A DNA stretch of 64,000 bases from Pseudoclavibacter caeni (GTDB taxonomy: Bacteria; Actinomycetota; Actinomycetes; Actinomycetales; Microbacteriaceae). The stretch covers positions 54,816-118,815 of the forward strand of contig NZ_WBKA01000005.1 of the NCBI RefSeq assembly GCF_008831125.1, read 5' to 3'. Below, one piece after another: positions 57,264-64,000 of the stretch. The translations under genes were made by a program, and so were the position numbers. The notes under the pieces are model-generated. The model did no database searches. It was not told the DNA's origin and was given only the letters and a program-made list of their open reading frames with translations. The first letter of the stretch is position 1; each line of letters starts with the position of its first letter.

Positions 57264-57330
57264 TCCGAGGGTGCGACGTCCGCGAGTCCGCGGGCCGGCC
57301 GCACCCTTCCAACCACTGTGAGGAGGCACC

Positions 57331-60060
57331 GTGCCAGAGAACGTCACCCCCAGCCGCGGCGAGGCAGGCCCCCACGGCGACCATGACGGCGAGCGGGAGC
57401 GCGCCGCATTCGACGAGTTCCTCGCCCGCTATCTCGCCGGCGAGCGGGCCACGCAGTCGCGGCAGGCGATCGACATCAGCCGGTTGCTCGCCCGGCGCAC
57501 GCAGACGGCGCTGGCCCGGGCTGGCTCGTACGCGGTCGCCCGTGGACAGGGCGAGGTCGACGCGCTTCACCTGCTGCGCGTGCTCGTGACCCGGGATCCG
57601 GCGGCCGGCGTGGTGCGCGGACTCGGCATCACACCCGAGCGGGTCGTGGAGGCCGTGGAGGCCCGGCTCCCGCAGGCGGTGCCGGGCGCCGCGGTCACCG
57701 AGGCCCCGGCGATCACCCCCTCGCTGCAGCGGGTGCTCTTCCACGCCTTCCAGATCGCGCGCGCCTCGGGAGCGACCTACATCGATCTGGAGCACCTCTT
57801 CCTCGCGCTCGTCCTGGACCAGGACACGCCCGCCGGCCAGGTGCTCACCCGGCTCGGCATCACTCCGCAGGCGGTCACCCGCGGCGTGCGGCCCGCCGAT
57901 ATCGCGCACGCGTCCGATGCGGCGGAGACCGCGGCGGCCGACGCGTCCGACGGCGCGGTGGACGAGGACGACGATGCGCAGGACGCCACCGCGTCCACCG
58001 AGGCCGGGGCCACCCCGATGCTCGATCGCTTCGGCGAGGACCTCACCGCCCGCGCCGAGGCCGGCGAGCTCGACCCGGTGATCGGCCGGGACGACGAGAT
58101 CGTGCAGACCGTGGAGATCCTCTCGCGGCGCACGAAGAACAATCCCGTGCTCGTCGGCGAGGCGGGCGTCGGCAAGACGGCCGTCGTCGAGGGGCTCGCC
58201 GAGCGGATCGCCTCCGGCGACGTGCCCCCGGCGGTCGCCGGCCGGCGTGTCATCACCCTCGACCTGCCCGCCCTGGTGGCCGGCACCCGGTTCCGGGGCG
58301 ACTTCGAGGAGCGGCTGACCCGCCTGCTCGACGAGATCGCCGCCCACCGCGACGAGCTCGTCGTGTTCATCGACGAGCTGCACACCGTCGTCGGCGCCGG
58401 CGGCTCCGCACCCGGCGACGGCATGGACGCGGCGAACATCCTCAAGCCGCGGCTGGCCCGCGGCGACCTGCACCTGGTCGGGGCGACGACCCTCGATGAG
58501 TACCGGCGCATCGAGCACGACCCGGCGCTGGCCCGCCGGTTCCAGCCGGTCACGGTCGACGAGCCGAGCGAGGACGACGCGGTGCGGATCGTCGAGGGTG
58601 TCGCCCCCGCCTTCGCCCACCACCACGACGTGCGGTACACGCCGGAGGCGCTTCGCGCCGCCGTGCGGCTGTCGGCCCGCTACCTGCCCGACCGTCGGCT
58701 GCCGGACAAGGCGATCGACCTGATCGACCAGGCCGGGGCCCGGCTGCGGCTGCGGCTCGGCGCTGTCACCGGGGAGCGCACCGTCGACACCGCGCCGCTC
58801 ATGGAGCGGCTGGCCGAGCTGGAGGCGGAGAAGAACGCCGCCGTGGACCAGGAGCGCTACGAGGACGCCGGCACGGCCCGGGATCGCATCCGCGAGGTGC
58901 AGCACGAGCTCGACGAGGCCACCGCGCACAACGCGCGAGTGGCGTCGGAGCGCGCCGCGGGGTCCCAGGACGCCCCGGTGGAGGCGGTCGTCGACGAGGC
59001 GCAGATCGCCGGGGTCGTCGCCCGGCGCACCGGCATCCCCGCCGAGCGCATCAGCGAGGGCGAGCGCGCCCGGCTGGCGCACCTCGAGGAGGAGCTGCAC
59101 GCGCGGGTGGTCGGGCAGGACGACGCGGTCAGTGCCGTCGCCCGGGCCGTGCGTCGCGGGCGCACCGGGCTCGCCGACCCGCACCGCCCTGTGGGCAGCT
59201 TCCTGTTCTTGGGGCCCACCGGCGTCGGCAAGACCGAGCTGGCCCGCACACTCGCCCGTTCGCTGTTCGGCGACGAGCGGGCGATGGTGCGCTTCGACAT
59301 GTCGGAGTTCGGCGAGCGACACACCGCCTCGCGGCTCGTGGGCGCCCCTCCGGGCTACGTCGGGTTCGACCAGGCCGGGCAGCTGACCGAGGCTGTGCGC
59401 CGCCGACCGTACTCGGTGCTGCTGCTCGACGAGATCGAGAAGGCGCACCCTGACGTGTTCGACCTGCTGCTGCAGGTGCTCGACGACGGCAGGCTCACCG
59501 ACGGGCAGGGCCGCACGGTCGACTTCCGCAACACCGTGATCATCATGACGTCGAACCTGGGCTCGGAATTCCTGGCCTCGCGGTCGGGGGCGCTCGGGTT
59601 CGTCGCCAACGACGACCCGACCGGCTTCGGCTCGGAGCAGGCGCTGCGCGATCGGGTGATGGGCCGGCTGCGCGAGACGATGCGGCCCGAGTTCCTCAAC
59701 CGCATCGACGAGATCGTACTGTTCCACCGGCTCACCCGCGACCAGGTCGCCCGCATCACCCGCGGCATGGTCGACGAGGTCGCCGCCCGGCTCGCCGGGC
59801 AGGGCGTGCGGCTCGTCGTCTCGGACGCGGCGGTCGCCCGGCTCGCCGAGCTCGGCTGGCAGCCCGAGTACGGGGCCCGCCCACTGCGGCGGACGATCCA
59901 GCGCGAGCTGGATGACCGCCTCGCCGACCGCCTCGTGACCGGCACGCTGCAGCCCGGCGACACCGCCCGGGTGGACGAGCACGACAGGCAGCTCTCGGTG
60001 ACCGTCGAGAGCGGCACCGACGCGCATCCGGCTCCGCACCCGGTCGGTGACGCGGCCTGA
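57331..60060 (+). CDS. Clp ATPase, ClpC/ClpA type
   Basis: A 909-residue two-AAA+ Clp/Hsp100 ATPase. After about 40 extra residues come a Clp N domain (about 45-190), an acidic linker, NBD1 (Walker A GEAGVGKT near residue 275), a short middle region with a UVR-like motif (EKNAAVDQERYEDAGTARDR near residue 500) instead of the long ClpB coiled coil, and NBD2 (GPTGVGKT near residue 627). The loop ALGF near residue 755 fits the ClpP-docking LGF, so it may feed ClpP. The GTG start has GAGGAGG. The HAIR box suggests heat-shock control by HspR. Confidence 0.92.
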   Translation: MPENVTPSRGEAGPHGDHDGERERAAFDEFLARYLAGERATQSRQAIDISRLLARRTQTALARAGSYAVARGQGEVDALHLLRVLVTRDPAAGVVRGLGITPERVVEAVEARLPQAVPGAAVTEAPAITPSLQRVLFHAFQIARASGATYIDLEHLFLALVLDQDTPAGQVLTRLGITPQAVTRGVRPADIAHASDAAETAAADASDGAVDEDDDAQDATASTEAGATPMLDRFGEDLTARAEAGELDPVIGRDDEIVQTVEILSRRTKNNPVLVGEAGVGKTAVVEGLAERIASGDVPPAVAGRRVITLDLPALVAGTRFRGDFEERLTRLLDEIAAHRDELVVFIDELHTVVGAGGSAPGDGMDAANILKPRLARGDLHLVGATTLDEYRRIEHDPALARRFQPVTVDEPSEDDAVRIVEGVAPAFAHHHDVRYTPEALRAAVRLSARYLPDRRLPDKAIDLIDQAGARLRLRLGAVTGERTVDTAPLMERLAELEAEKNAAVDQERYEDAGTARDRIREVQHELDEATAHNARVASERAAGSQDAPVEAVVDEAQIAGVVARRTGIPAERISEGERARLAHLEEELHARVVGQDDAVSAVARAVRRGRTGLADPHRPVGSFLFLGPTGVGKTELARTLARSLFGDERAMVRFDMSEFGERHTASRLVGAPPGYVGFDQAGQLTEAVRRRPYSVLLLDEIEKAHPDVFDLLLQVLDDGRLTDGQGRTVDFRNTVIIMTSNLGSEFLASRSGALGFVANDDPTGFGSEQALRDRVMGRLRETMRPEFLNRIDEIVLFHRLTRDQVARITRGMVDEVAARLAGQGVRLVVSDAAVARLAELGWQPEYGARPLRRTIQRELDDRLADRLVTGTLQPGDTARVDEHDRQLSVTVESGTDAHPAPHPVGDAA

Positions 60061-60094
60061 CCGGCGCCGGACGGATCCGACATGGCGCAGGCCG

Positions 60095-60135
60095 CTCGCG
60101 GGTCGGCTGCCCGATGAGGTGAGCCGACTCGCGAG
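60095..60135 (+). terminator. terminator after the Clp ATPase
   Basis: CTCGCGGGTCGGCT (60095-60108) pairs with AGCCGACTCGCGAG (60122-60135): 14 bp with one G-U pair and a 13-nt loop. Confidence 0.7.
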
Positions 60136-60255
60136 CCGACCCGGCTCCCGGGTGTGCCCGGTGGGCGCACGCTCTGGCACGGCCGAGGGCGCCTGGCGAG
60201 GCCGGCGGATGACGCACGCCGTCACGTCGGGCTGACGAGAGTCTGTGGAGGTGCG

Positions 60256-60267
60256 TAGGCTCGTGGC
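60256..60267 (+). promoter_or_regulatory. leaderless-type promoter of the aldo-keto reductase
   Basis: TAGGCT at 60256-60261, then 6 nt, then ATG at 60268. Confidence 0.5.
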
Positions 60268-61149
60268 ATGAGCACCCACGGAACCGCATCCCCGACCACC
60301 CCGTCCTCCCCTGTCGACGTCCCCCAGCTCACGCTCTCGGACGGTCACGCCCTGCCCGCCATCGGCCTCGGCACCTACCGCCTGCGCGGCGCCGCCGGCG
60401 CCGACGCGGTCGCCCGGGCGATCCGCACCGGCTACCGGCTGATCGACAGCGCCTTCAGCTACGAGAACGAGGGCGCCGTGGGCGCCGGCGTGCGCGACTC
60501 CGACGTGGACCGCTCCGAGATCACCGTCACCTCCAAGCTGCCCGGCCGTCACCACGCCTACGACCAGGCGCTCGCCGCGATCGAGGAGTCGGTGTACCGC
60601 ATGGGCATCGGCCCGATCGACCTCATGCTCGTCCACTGGCCGAACCCGCTGGCGGGTCGGTATGTGGAGGCGTGGCAGGCCCTGCTCGAGGCCCGGGAGC
60701 GCGGGCTCGTCCGCTCGATCGGGGTGAGCAACTTCCTGCCCGAGCATCTGGAGCGGATCATCGCCGCGACCGGGGTGGCTCCGGTCGTCGACCAGATCGA
60801 GATCCACCCGCGCTTCCCACAGGACGAGGCCGTGCGCTGGAACGCCGACCACGGCATCCGCACCGAGGCGTGGAGCCCGCTGGGCCGCGCGTCCGGCATC
60901 CTCGCCGACCCCGTGCTCCAGGCGATCGCCCGCGAGCACGGCCGGACGGTGGCGCAGATCGTCCTGCGCTGGCACGTGCAGCGGGGCGTCGTGCCGATCC
61001 CGAAGGCCGCCAGCCCCGACCGGCAGCGCGAGAACCTCGCCGTGTTCGACTTCGCCCTGAGCGAGTCGGACCTCGCCCGGATCGCGGAGCTCGCCCGTCC
61101 GGACGGCCGGCTGAAAGGCCAGGACCCTGCCACCTACGAGGAGTTCTAG
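60268..61149 (+). CDS. aldo/keto reductase
   Basis: A 293-residue NADPH-dependent aldo/keto reductase of the AKR5-like bacterial group. All four catalytic residues are visible: Asp and Tyr in LIDSAFSYENEGAVG near residue 53, Lys in VTSKLPG near residue 89, His in LMLVHWPNP near residue 117. The NADPH-binding IPKAASPDRQRENL is near the C terminus. The substrate is unknown. It is monocistronic; a nested palindrome follows. Confidence 0.92.
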   Translation: MSTHGTASPTTPSSPVDVPQLTLSDGHALPAIGLGTYRLRGAAGADAVARAIRTGYRLIDSAFSYENEGAVGAGVRDSDVDRSEITVTSKLPGRHHAYDQALAAIEESVYRMGIGPIDLMLVHWPNPLAGRYVEAWQALLEARERGLVRSIGVSNFLPEHLERIIAATGVAPVVDQIEIHPRFPQDEAVRWNADHGIRTEAWSPLGRASGILADPVLQAIAREHGRTVAQIVLRWHVQRGVVPIPKAASPDRQRENLAVFDFALSESDLARIAELARPDGRLKGQDPATYEEF

Positions 61150-61174
61150 CCGAGGTGTGGCCCGGGCTGACGCC

Positions 61175-61246
61175 GATTCAGCATCCCGACCCCGATTCAG
61201 CAGCAGCACCGCGAATCCCGCTGAACCCGATCAAGGATGCTGAATC
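61175..61246. repeat. nested palindromic element between convergent genes
   Basis: Outer arms GATTCAGCATCC (61175-61186) and GGATGCTGAATC (61235-61246) are 12 bp and perfect. Inside, GATTCAGC (61194-61201) faces GCTGAA (61220-61225). The 72-bp element may act as a bidirectional terminator, or be a copy of a repeat family. Confidence 0.6.
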
Positions 61247-61307
61247 CGCGTCTCGACACGCCTCACCCACCGTCCGAGACCGGCCCGCCGCCCACCAGCG
61301 GCAGCCC

Positions 61308-62060
61308 TCACTCCCCTCCGGCGGCCAGGCGCATCAGATCCGTGTCGAAGTCGGGCCCGTCGTCGCGGCGGCGCTCGGCGGCCGAGTCGAAGGTGTGGTC
61401 GTACGAGCTCCACGTGCTGCGGGTCATAGCCCGCTCGACGTCGTCGGCGACGAGGGCGATGAGCTCGGCGGCGGCGCGCTCGACCCGCTCGCCGAGGCCG
61501 GGGTCGAACCAGTCCCCGCCGGTGGCGAGCACCGAGGTGGGCACGGTCAGCGTGCGGAAGAAGGCGAGCACCCCGCGCAGCTCGATGTCGACGGCGAGGG
61601 CGTGCCGGGCGGTGCCGGCGGTCGCGAGCAGGGCGGCCGGCTTCGCCACGAGCAGGTCCTGGTCGAGGACGTCGAGGAAGCTCTTCAGCAACCCGCTCAT
61701 GCCCGCCTTGTATATCGGTGTGGCGATGACGACGCCGTCGGCGTGGGCGAGTGCGGTGACCGCGGACTCCAGCCGTTCGGAGCGCAGCCCGCCCACGAGC
61801 GCCTGCATGATCTCCTGGGCGAGCGGCCGCAGCCCGATGCGCCGGACGGTCACGCGCACCCCGGCGCGGTCGGCGGTCACGCCCGCGGCCCGGGCGAACC
61901 GGTCGGCGAGCATGTCGGTCGACGACGGTTCGGAGACCCCGGCGCTGATGATGAGGATCGTCCGCGCGCGGTCGTCGCGCGTCTGCTCCGGTCCGGCCGG
62001 CTGACCGGCTGTCTCGTCCGGTCCGGCATCATGCCTGCTGGTGGTGGCTGTCGTGGTCAT
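61308..62060 (-). CDS. NADPH-dependent FMN reductase (CE1759-like)
   Basis: A 250-residue flavodoxin-fold FMN reductase. ILIISAGVSEPSSTDMLADRF near residue 35 (partly quoted) is the phosphate-binding start; ADGVVIATPIYKAGMSGLLKSFLD near residue 105 is the flavin and dimer region. It would supply reduced FMN to the LLM oxidoreductase encoded two genes upstream. The first 32 residues are unconserved. It overlaps the marR stop as ATGA. Confidence 0.9.
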   Translation of the reverse strand: MTTTATTSRHDAGPDETAGQPAGPEQTRDDRARTILIISAGVSEPSSTDMLADRFARAAGVTADRAGVRVTVRRIGLRPLAQEIMQALVGGLRSERLESAVTALAHADGVVIATPIYKAGMSGLLKSFLDVLDQDLLVAKPAALLATAGTARHALAVDIELRGVLAFFRTLTVPTSVLATGGDWFDPGLGERVERAAAELIALVADDVERAMTRSTWSSYDHTFDSAAERRRDDGPDFDTDLMRLAAGGE

Positions 62061-62656
62061 GATCCGCTCGTCTCCGAGGCGACGGCGGAGGCCGCCGCGT
62101 CCTCCATCCCGTCCGGGCCCGAGTCCGCCCGATTCTCGCTCGGCCGGCCCGAGTCGGACCGGCCCGCGGCCGTCTGGCCCGCAGGTGCCCGGCCCCTGCT
62201 CGTCCCGTCCGCACGGTCGATGAGCCGCCGGGCCAGGTCCCGCAGCCCGGTGAGCTGGGCGTCGTCGAGCGACGCCGTCATCCGGTCGGCGACCTGGCGG
62301 GCGTGCCGGCGGCCGATCGTCCGCTGCACCTCGTGCCCCGCCTCGGTCAGGCCGAGCCGCACCCGGCGGGCGTCGCGCAGGTCGCGTCCGCGGGACACCC
62401 AGCCACGGGTGACGAGCCGCTCGACGAGCCGCGAGAGCCCGGGCTGGGTGAGCATGACGTCCTGCCCCAGCGTGCGCTGGTCGAGCCCATCCGGGTGCCG
62501 GGCGAGCGTGTAGAGCACGTCATACTCGGACAGCGTCGCCGGATGCCACAGGTCGGCGGCCGCGAACTCGCGCAGCAGCACGCCCTGAGCGCGGAAGAGC
62601 GCCTCCCACGCCTCGTTGGCGAGCCGGGTGCGGGCGCGGGAGGCGGCCTTGGTCAT
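62057..62656 (-). CDS. MarR-family regulator
   Basis: A 199-residue MarR-family protein with winged helix LDQRTLGQDVMLTQPGLSRLVERL (partly quoted, near residue 57) and wing RDARRVRLGLTEAG. The last 50 residues are Ser/Gly/Asp-rich and look disordered, longer than usual. It lies between the LLM oxidoreductase and FMN reductase genes with ATGA overlaps at both ends, so it is made with them and probably represses the shared promoter at 63955-63984. Confidence 0.9.
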   Translation of the reverse strand: MTKAASRARTRLANEAWEALFRAQGVLLREFAAADLWHPATLSEYDVLYTLARHPDGLDQRTLGQDVMLTQPGLSRLVERLVTRGWVSRGRDLRDARRVRLGLTEAGHEVQRTIGRRHARQVADRMTASLDDAQLTGLRDLARRLIDRADGTSRGRAPAGQTAAGRSDSGRPSENRADSGPDGMEDAAASAVASETSGS

Positions 62657-63867
62657 CGCCCGGCCTCCGCGGCCCGTCGCGCCTCGCGCCGCTGCCGGGC
62701 GATGATCTCGGGGCTGTCCTGGTAGGGCGAGCCGCCGGTGACGTTGTCGCCCCGGTTGGCGTTCGGGCGCGGCTGTCGGGGTGGCTCGTCGCCGTACCTC
62801 GCACGCACGAGGTCGGCGTGCGAGGGCGGGTCGCTGGGGACGCCGGCCGGCCGCATCGCCTCCATCTCGTGACGCAGCACCGGCACGACCTCGCCGCCGA
62901 GCAACTCGAGCTGGTCAAGCACCGTCGCGAGGGGCAGCCCGGCGTGGTCCATGAGGAACAGCTGTCGCTGGTAGTCGCCGAAGTCCTCGCGGAACTCGAG
63001 CGTGCGGTCGATGACCTGCTGGGGGCTGCCGACCGTCAGCGGGGTCTGGCTGGTGAAGTCCTCCAGGCTCGGCCCGTTGCCGTACACGGGCGCCTCGTCG
63101 AAGTAGGGGCGGAACTCGCGCACCGCGTCCTGCGACCGCCGGGCGATGTACGCCTGGCCACCGAGGCCGACGATCGCCTGGTCGGCCCGACCGTGGCCGT
63201 GGTGCTCGAAGCGGCGCCGGTACAGGCCGATCAGCCGCTTGAAGTGGTCACGGGGCCAGAAGATGTTGTTAGCGAAGAAGCCGTCGCCGTAGTACGCGGC
63301 CTGCTCGGCGATCTCCGGGGTTCGGATCGATCCGTGCCAGACGAACGGGGGCACGTCGTCGAGCGGGCGGGGCGTGGCGGTGAACCCCTGCAGCGGGGTG
63401 CGGTATCGGCCGTGCCAGTCCACCACGTCCTCACGCCACAGCCGGTGCAGCAGGTTGTAGTGCTCGAGCGCCATGGGCAGCGACTCGCGGATGTCGGCGC
63501 CGAACCATGGGTAGACCGGGCCGGTGTTGCCGCGGCCGAGCATGAGGTCCATGCGGCCCTCGGAGAGATGCTGCAGCATCGCGTACTCCTCGGCGATGCG
63601 CACCGGGTCGTTCGTGGTGATGAGCGTGGTCGAGGTGCTCACGATGATGCGTTTCGTCTGCGCGGCGATGTACGCCAGCAGCGTCGTCGGCGCCGACGAG
63701 AAGAACGGCGGGTTGTGGTGCTCGCCGATCGCGAAGACGTCGAGCCCGACCTCCTCCGCCTTGCGGGCGATCGTGACGGCCGCGCGGATGCGCTCCGCCT
63801 CGCTGGGCGTGCGGCCGCTGACGGGGTCGCGGGTGATGTCGCTGACCGAGAAGATGCCGAACTGCAT
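62653..63867 (-). CDS. LLM-class flavin-dependent oxidoreductase
   Basis: A 404-residue luciferase-like (bacterial luciferase/F420 superfamily) TIM-barrel enzyme. It begins MQFGIFSVSDITRDPVSG; EVGLDVFAIGEHHNPPF near residue 38, GRMDLMLGRGNTGPVYPWFG near residue 106 and PPFVWHGSIRTPE are typical of the group found with CE1759-type FMN reductases. C-terminal 60 residues are Pro/Arg-rich. It probably uses FMNH2 from the partner reductase; substrate unknown. ATG 63867 has a GGAG site. Confidence 0.9.
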   Translation of the reverse strand: MQFGIFSVSDITRDPVSGRTPSEAERIRAAVTIARKAEEVGLDVFAIGEHHNPPFFSSAPTTLLAYIAAQTKRIIVSTSTTLITTNDPVRIAEEYAMLQHLSEGRMDLMLGRGNTGPVYPWFGADIRESLPMALEHYNLLHRLWREDVVDWHGRYRTPLQGFTATPRPLDDVPPFVWHGSIRTPEIAEQAAYYGDGFFANNIFWPRDHFKRLIGLYRRRFEHHGHGRADQAIVGLGGQAYIARRSQDAVREFRPYFDEAPVYGNGPSLEDFTSQTPLTVGSPQQVIDRTLEFREDFGDYQRQLFLMDHAGLPLATVLDQLELLGGEVVPVLRHEMEAMRPAGVPSDPPSHADLVRARYGDEPPRQPRPNANRGDNVTGGSPYQDSPEIIARQRREARRAAEAGR

Positions 63868-63954
63868 GTCGTCTCCGTTCTTGGTGGTGCGTCCGGTACG
63901 CCGTCCGGCCGCGGGATGCGATGCCGTACTCCCCTGCCGCGCCCGGCACGCCTC

Positions 63955-63984
63955 ACTATAGTTGCACCTGCAATATATGCGCAA
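63955..63984 (-). promoter_or_regulatory. MarR-operon promoter with embedded palindrome
   Basis: On the minus strand: -35 TTGCGC (63979-63984), 18 bp, -10 TATAGT (63955-63960). The spacer holds the palindrome TTGCA-N2-TGCAA (63962-63973). The leader is about 80 nt. Confidence 0.7.
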
Positions 63985-64000
63985 GCATTGGTATTCGCGG

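Noticed and set aside
57259-61209. A 1316-codon open frame antisense to the Clp ATPase gene
   Set aside because: It is a shadow frame in GC-rich DNA; it has repetitive low-complexity composition, no domain, and lies over two clear genes.

Overview
The window is very GC-rich, with short intergenic gaps, many ATGA or GTGA gene overlaps and many GTG starts. About eighteen genes have a TANNNT-type -10 box only 6 to 8 nt before the start codon, so their mRNAs are probably leaderless. Together with a monomeric NADP isocitrate dehydrogenase, an HspR-type HAIR box and a polyprenol-phosphomannose synthase, this points to a high-GC actinobacterium, most likely order Micrococcales. I cannot name a species. 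I saw no tRNA, rRNA, CRISPR array, transposase or prophage gene; this is chromosomal housekeeping and catabolic territory.

Layout. 0.1-7.4 kb: YceI protein, fadD-ppm pair, an MntR-like metal regulator, and a two-gene ABC exporter resembling CydDC. 7.4-10.9 kb: ilvD and gdhA. 11-14 kb: a thiamine-precursor ABC transporter (thiZ-thiX-thiY) behind a TPP riboswitch. 14-20 kb: L-lactate use (lutABC, divergent GntR regulator, lactate permease) with shared TGGTCNGACCA operators. 20-26.5 kb: a small membrane protein, an HTH-MurA fusion, DedA, an SGNH hydrolase, a YgjP-type metallopeptidase, an MFS transporter and a DsbA/FrnE-like protein. 26.5-32.3 kb: thiamine synthesis (riboswitch-thiD, thiO-thiS-thiG-thiF, thiE) without thiC. 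32.4-39.4 kb: class I aldolase, YbaK, a small leaderless gene, an alpha/beta hydrolase, an AcoR-like activator, a DUF779 protein and an aldehyde dehydrogenase. 39.8-45.4 kb: icd, upp, a uracil permease and a capsule-type glycosyltransferase. 45.4-55.1 kb: fatty-acid or ketoacid catabolism. 55.1-64 kb: CorA, Ppx/GppA, a ClpC-type ATPase under a HAIR box, an aldo-keto reductase, and an LLM oxidoreductase-MarR-FMN reductase operon.

Most striking are two proteins. One (46206-49622) joins enoyl-CoA hydratase, 3-hydroxyacyl-CoA dehydrogenase and a C-terminal acyl-CoA dehydrogenase, so three consecutive beta-oxidation steps sit on one chain. It follows a TetR gene and a perfect 23-bp palindrome. About 2 kb downstream an IclR-linked operon supplies a thiolase and a CoA-transferase. 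The other (20520-22085) is an XRE-type helix-turn-helix fused to a MurA-like domain that keeps the active-site Cys but appears to lack both catalytic Asp residues.

Regulation is unusually readable: two TPP riboswitches, a lactate promoter with its operator exactly between -35 and -10, a MarR promoter with the same design, a TetR palindrome, an IclR site over its own -10, and overlapping divergent -10 boxes at 24.4 kb. All assignments come from reading motifs and contexts by eye; no database search was run.
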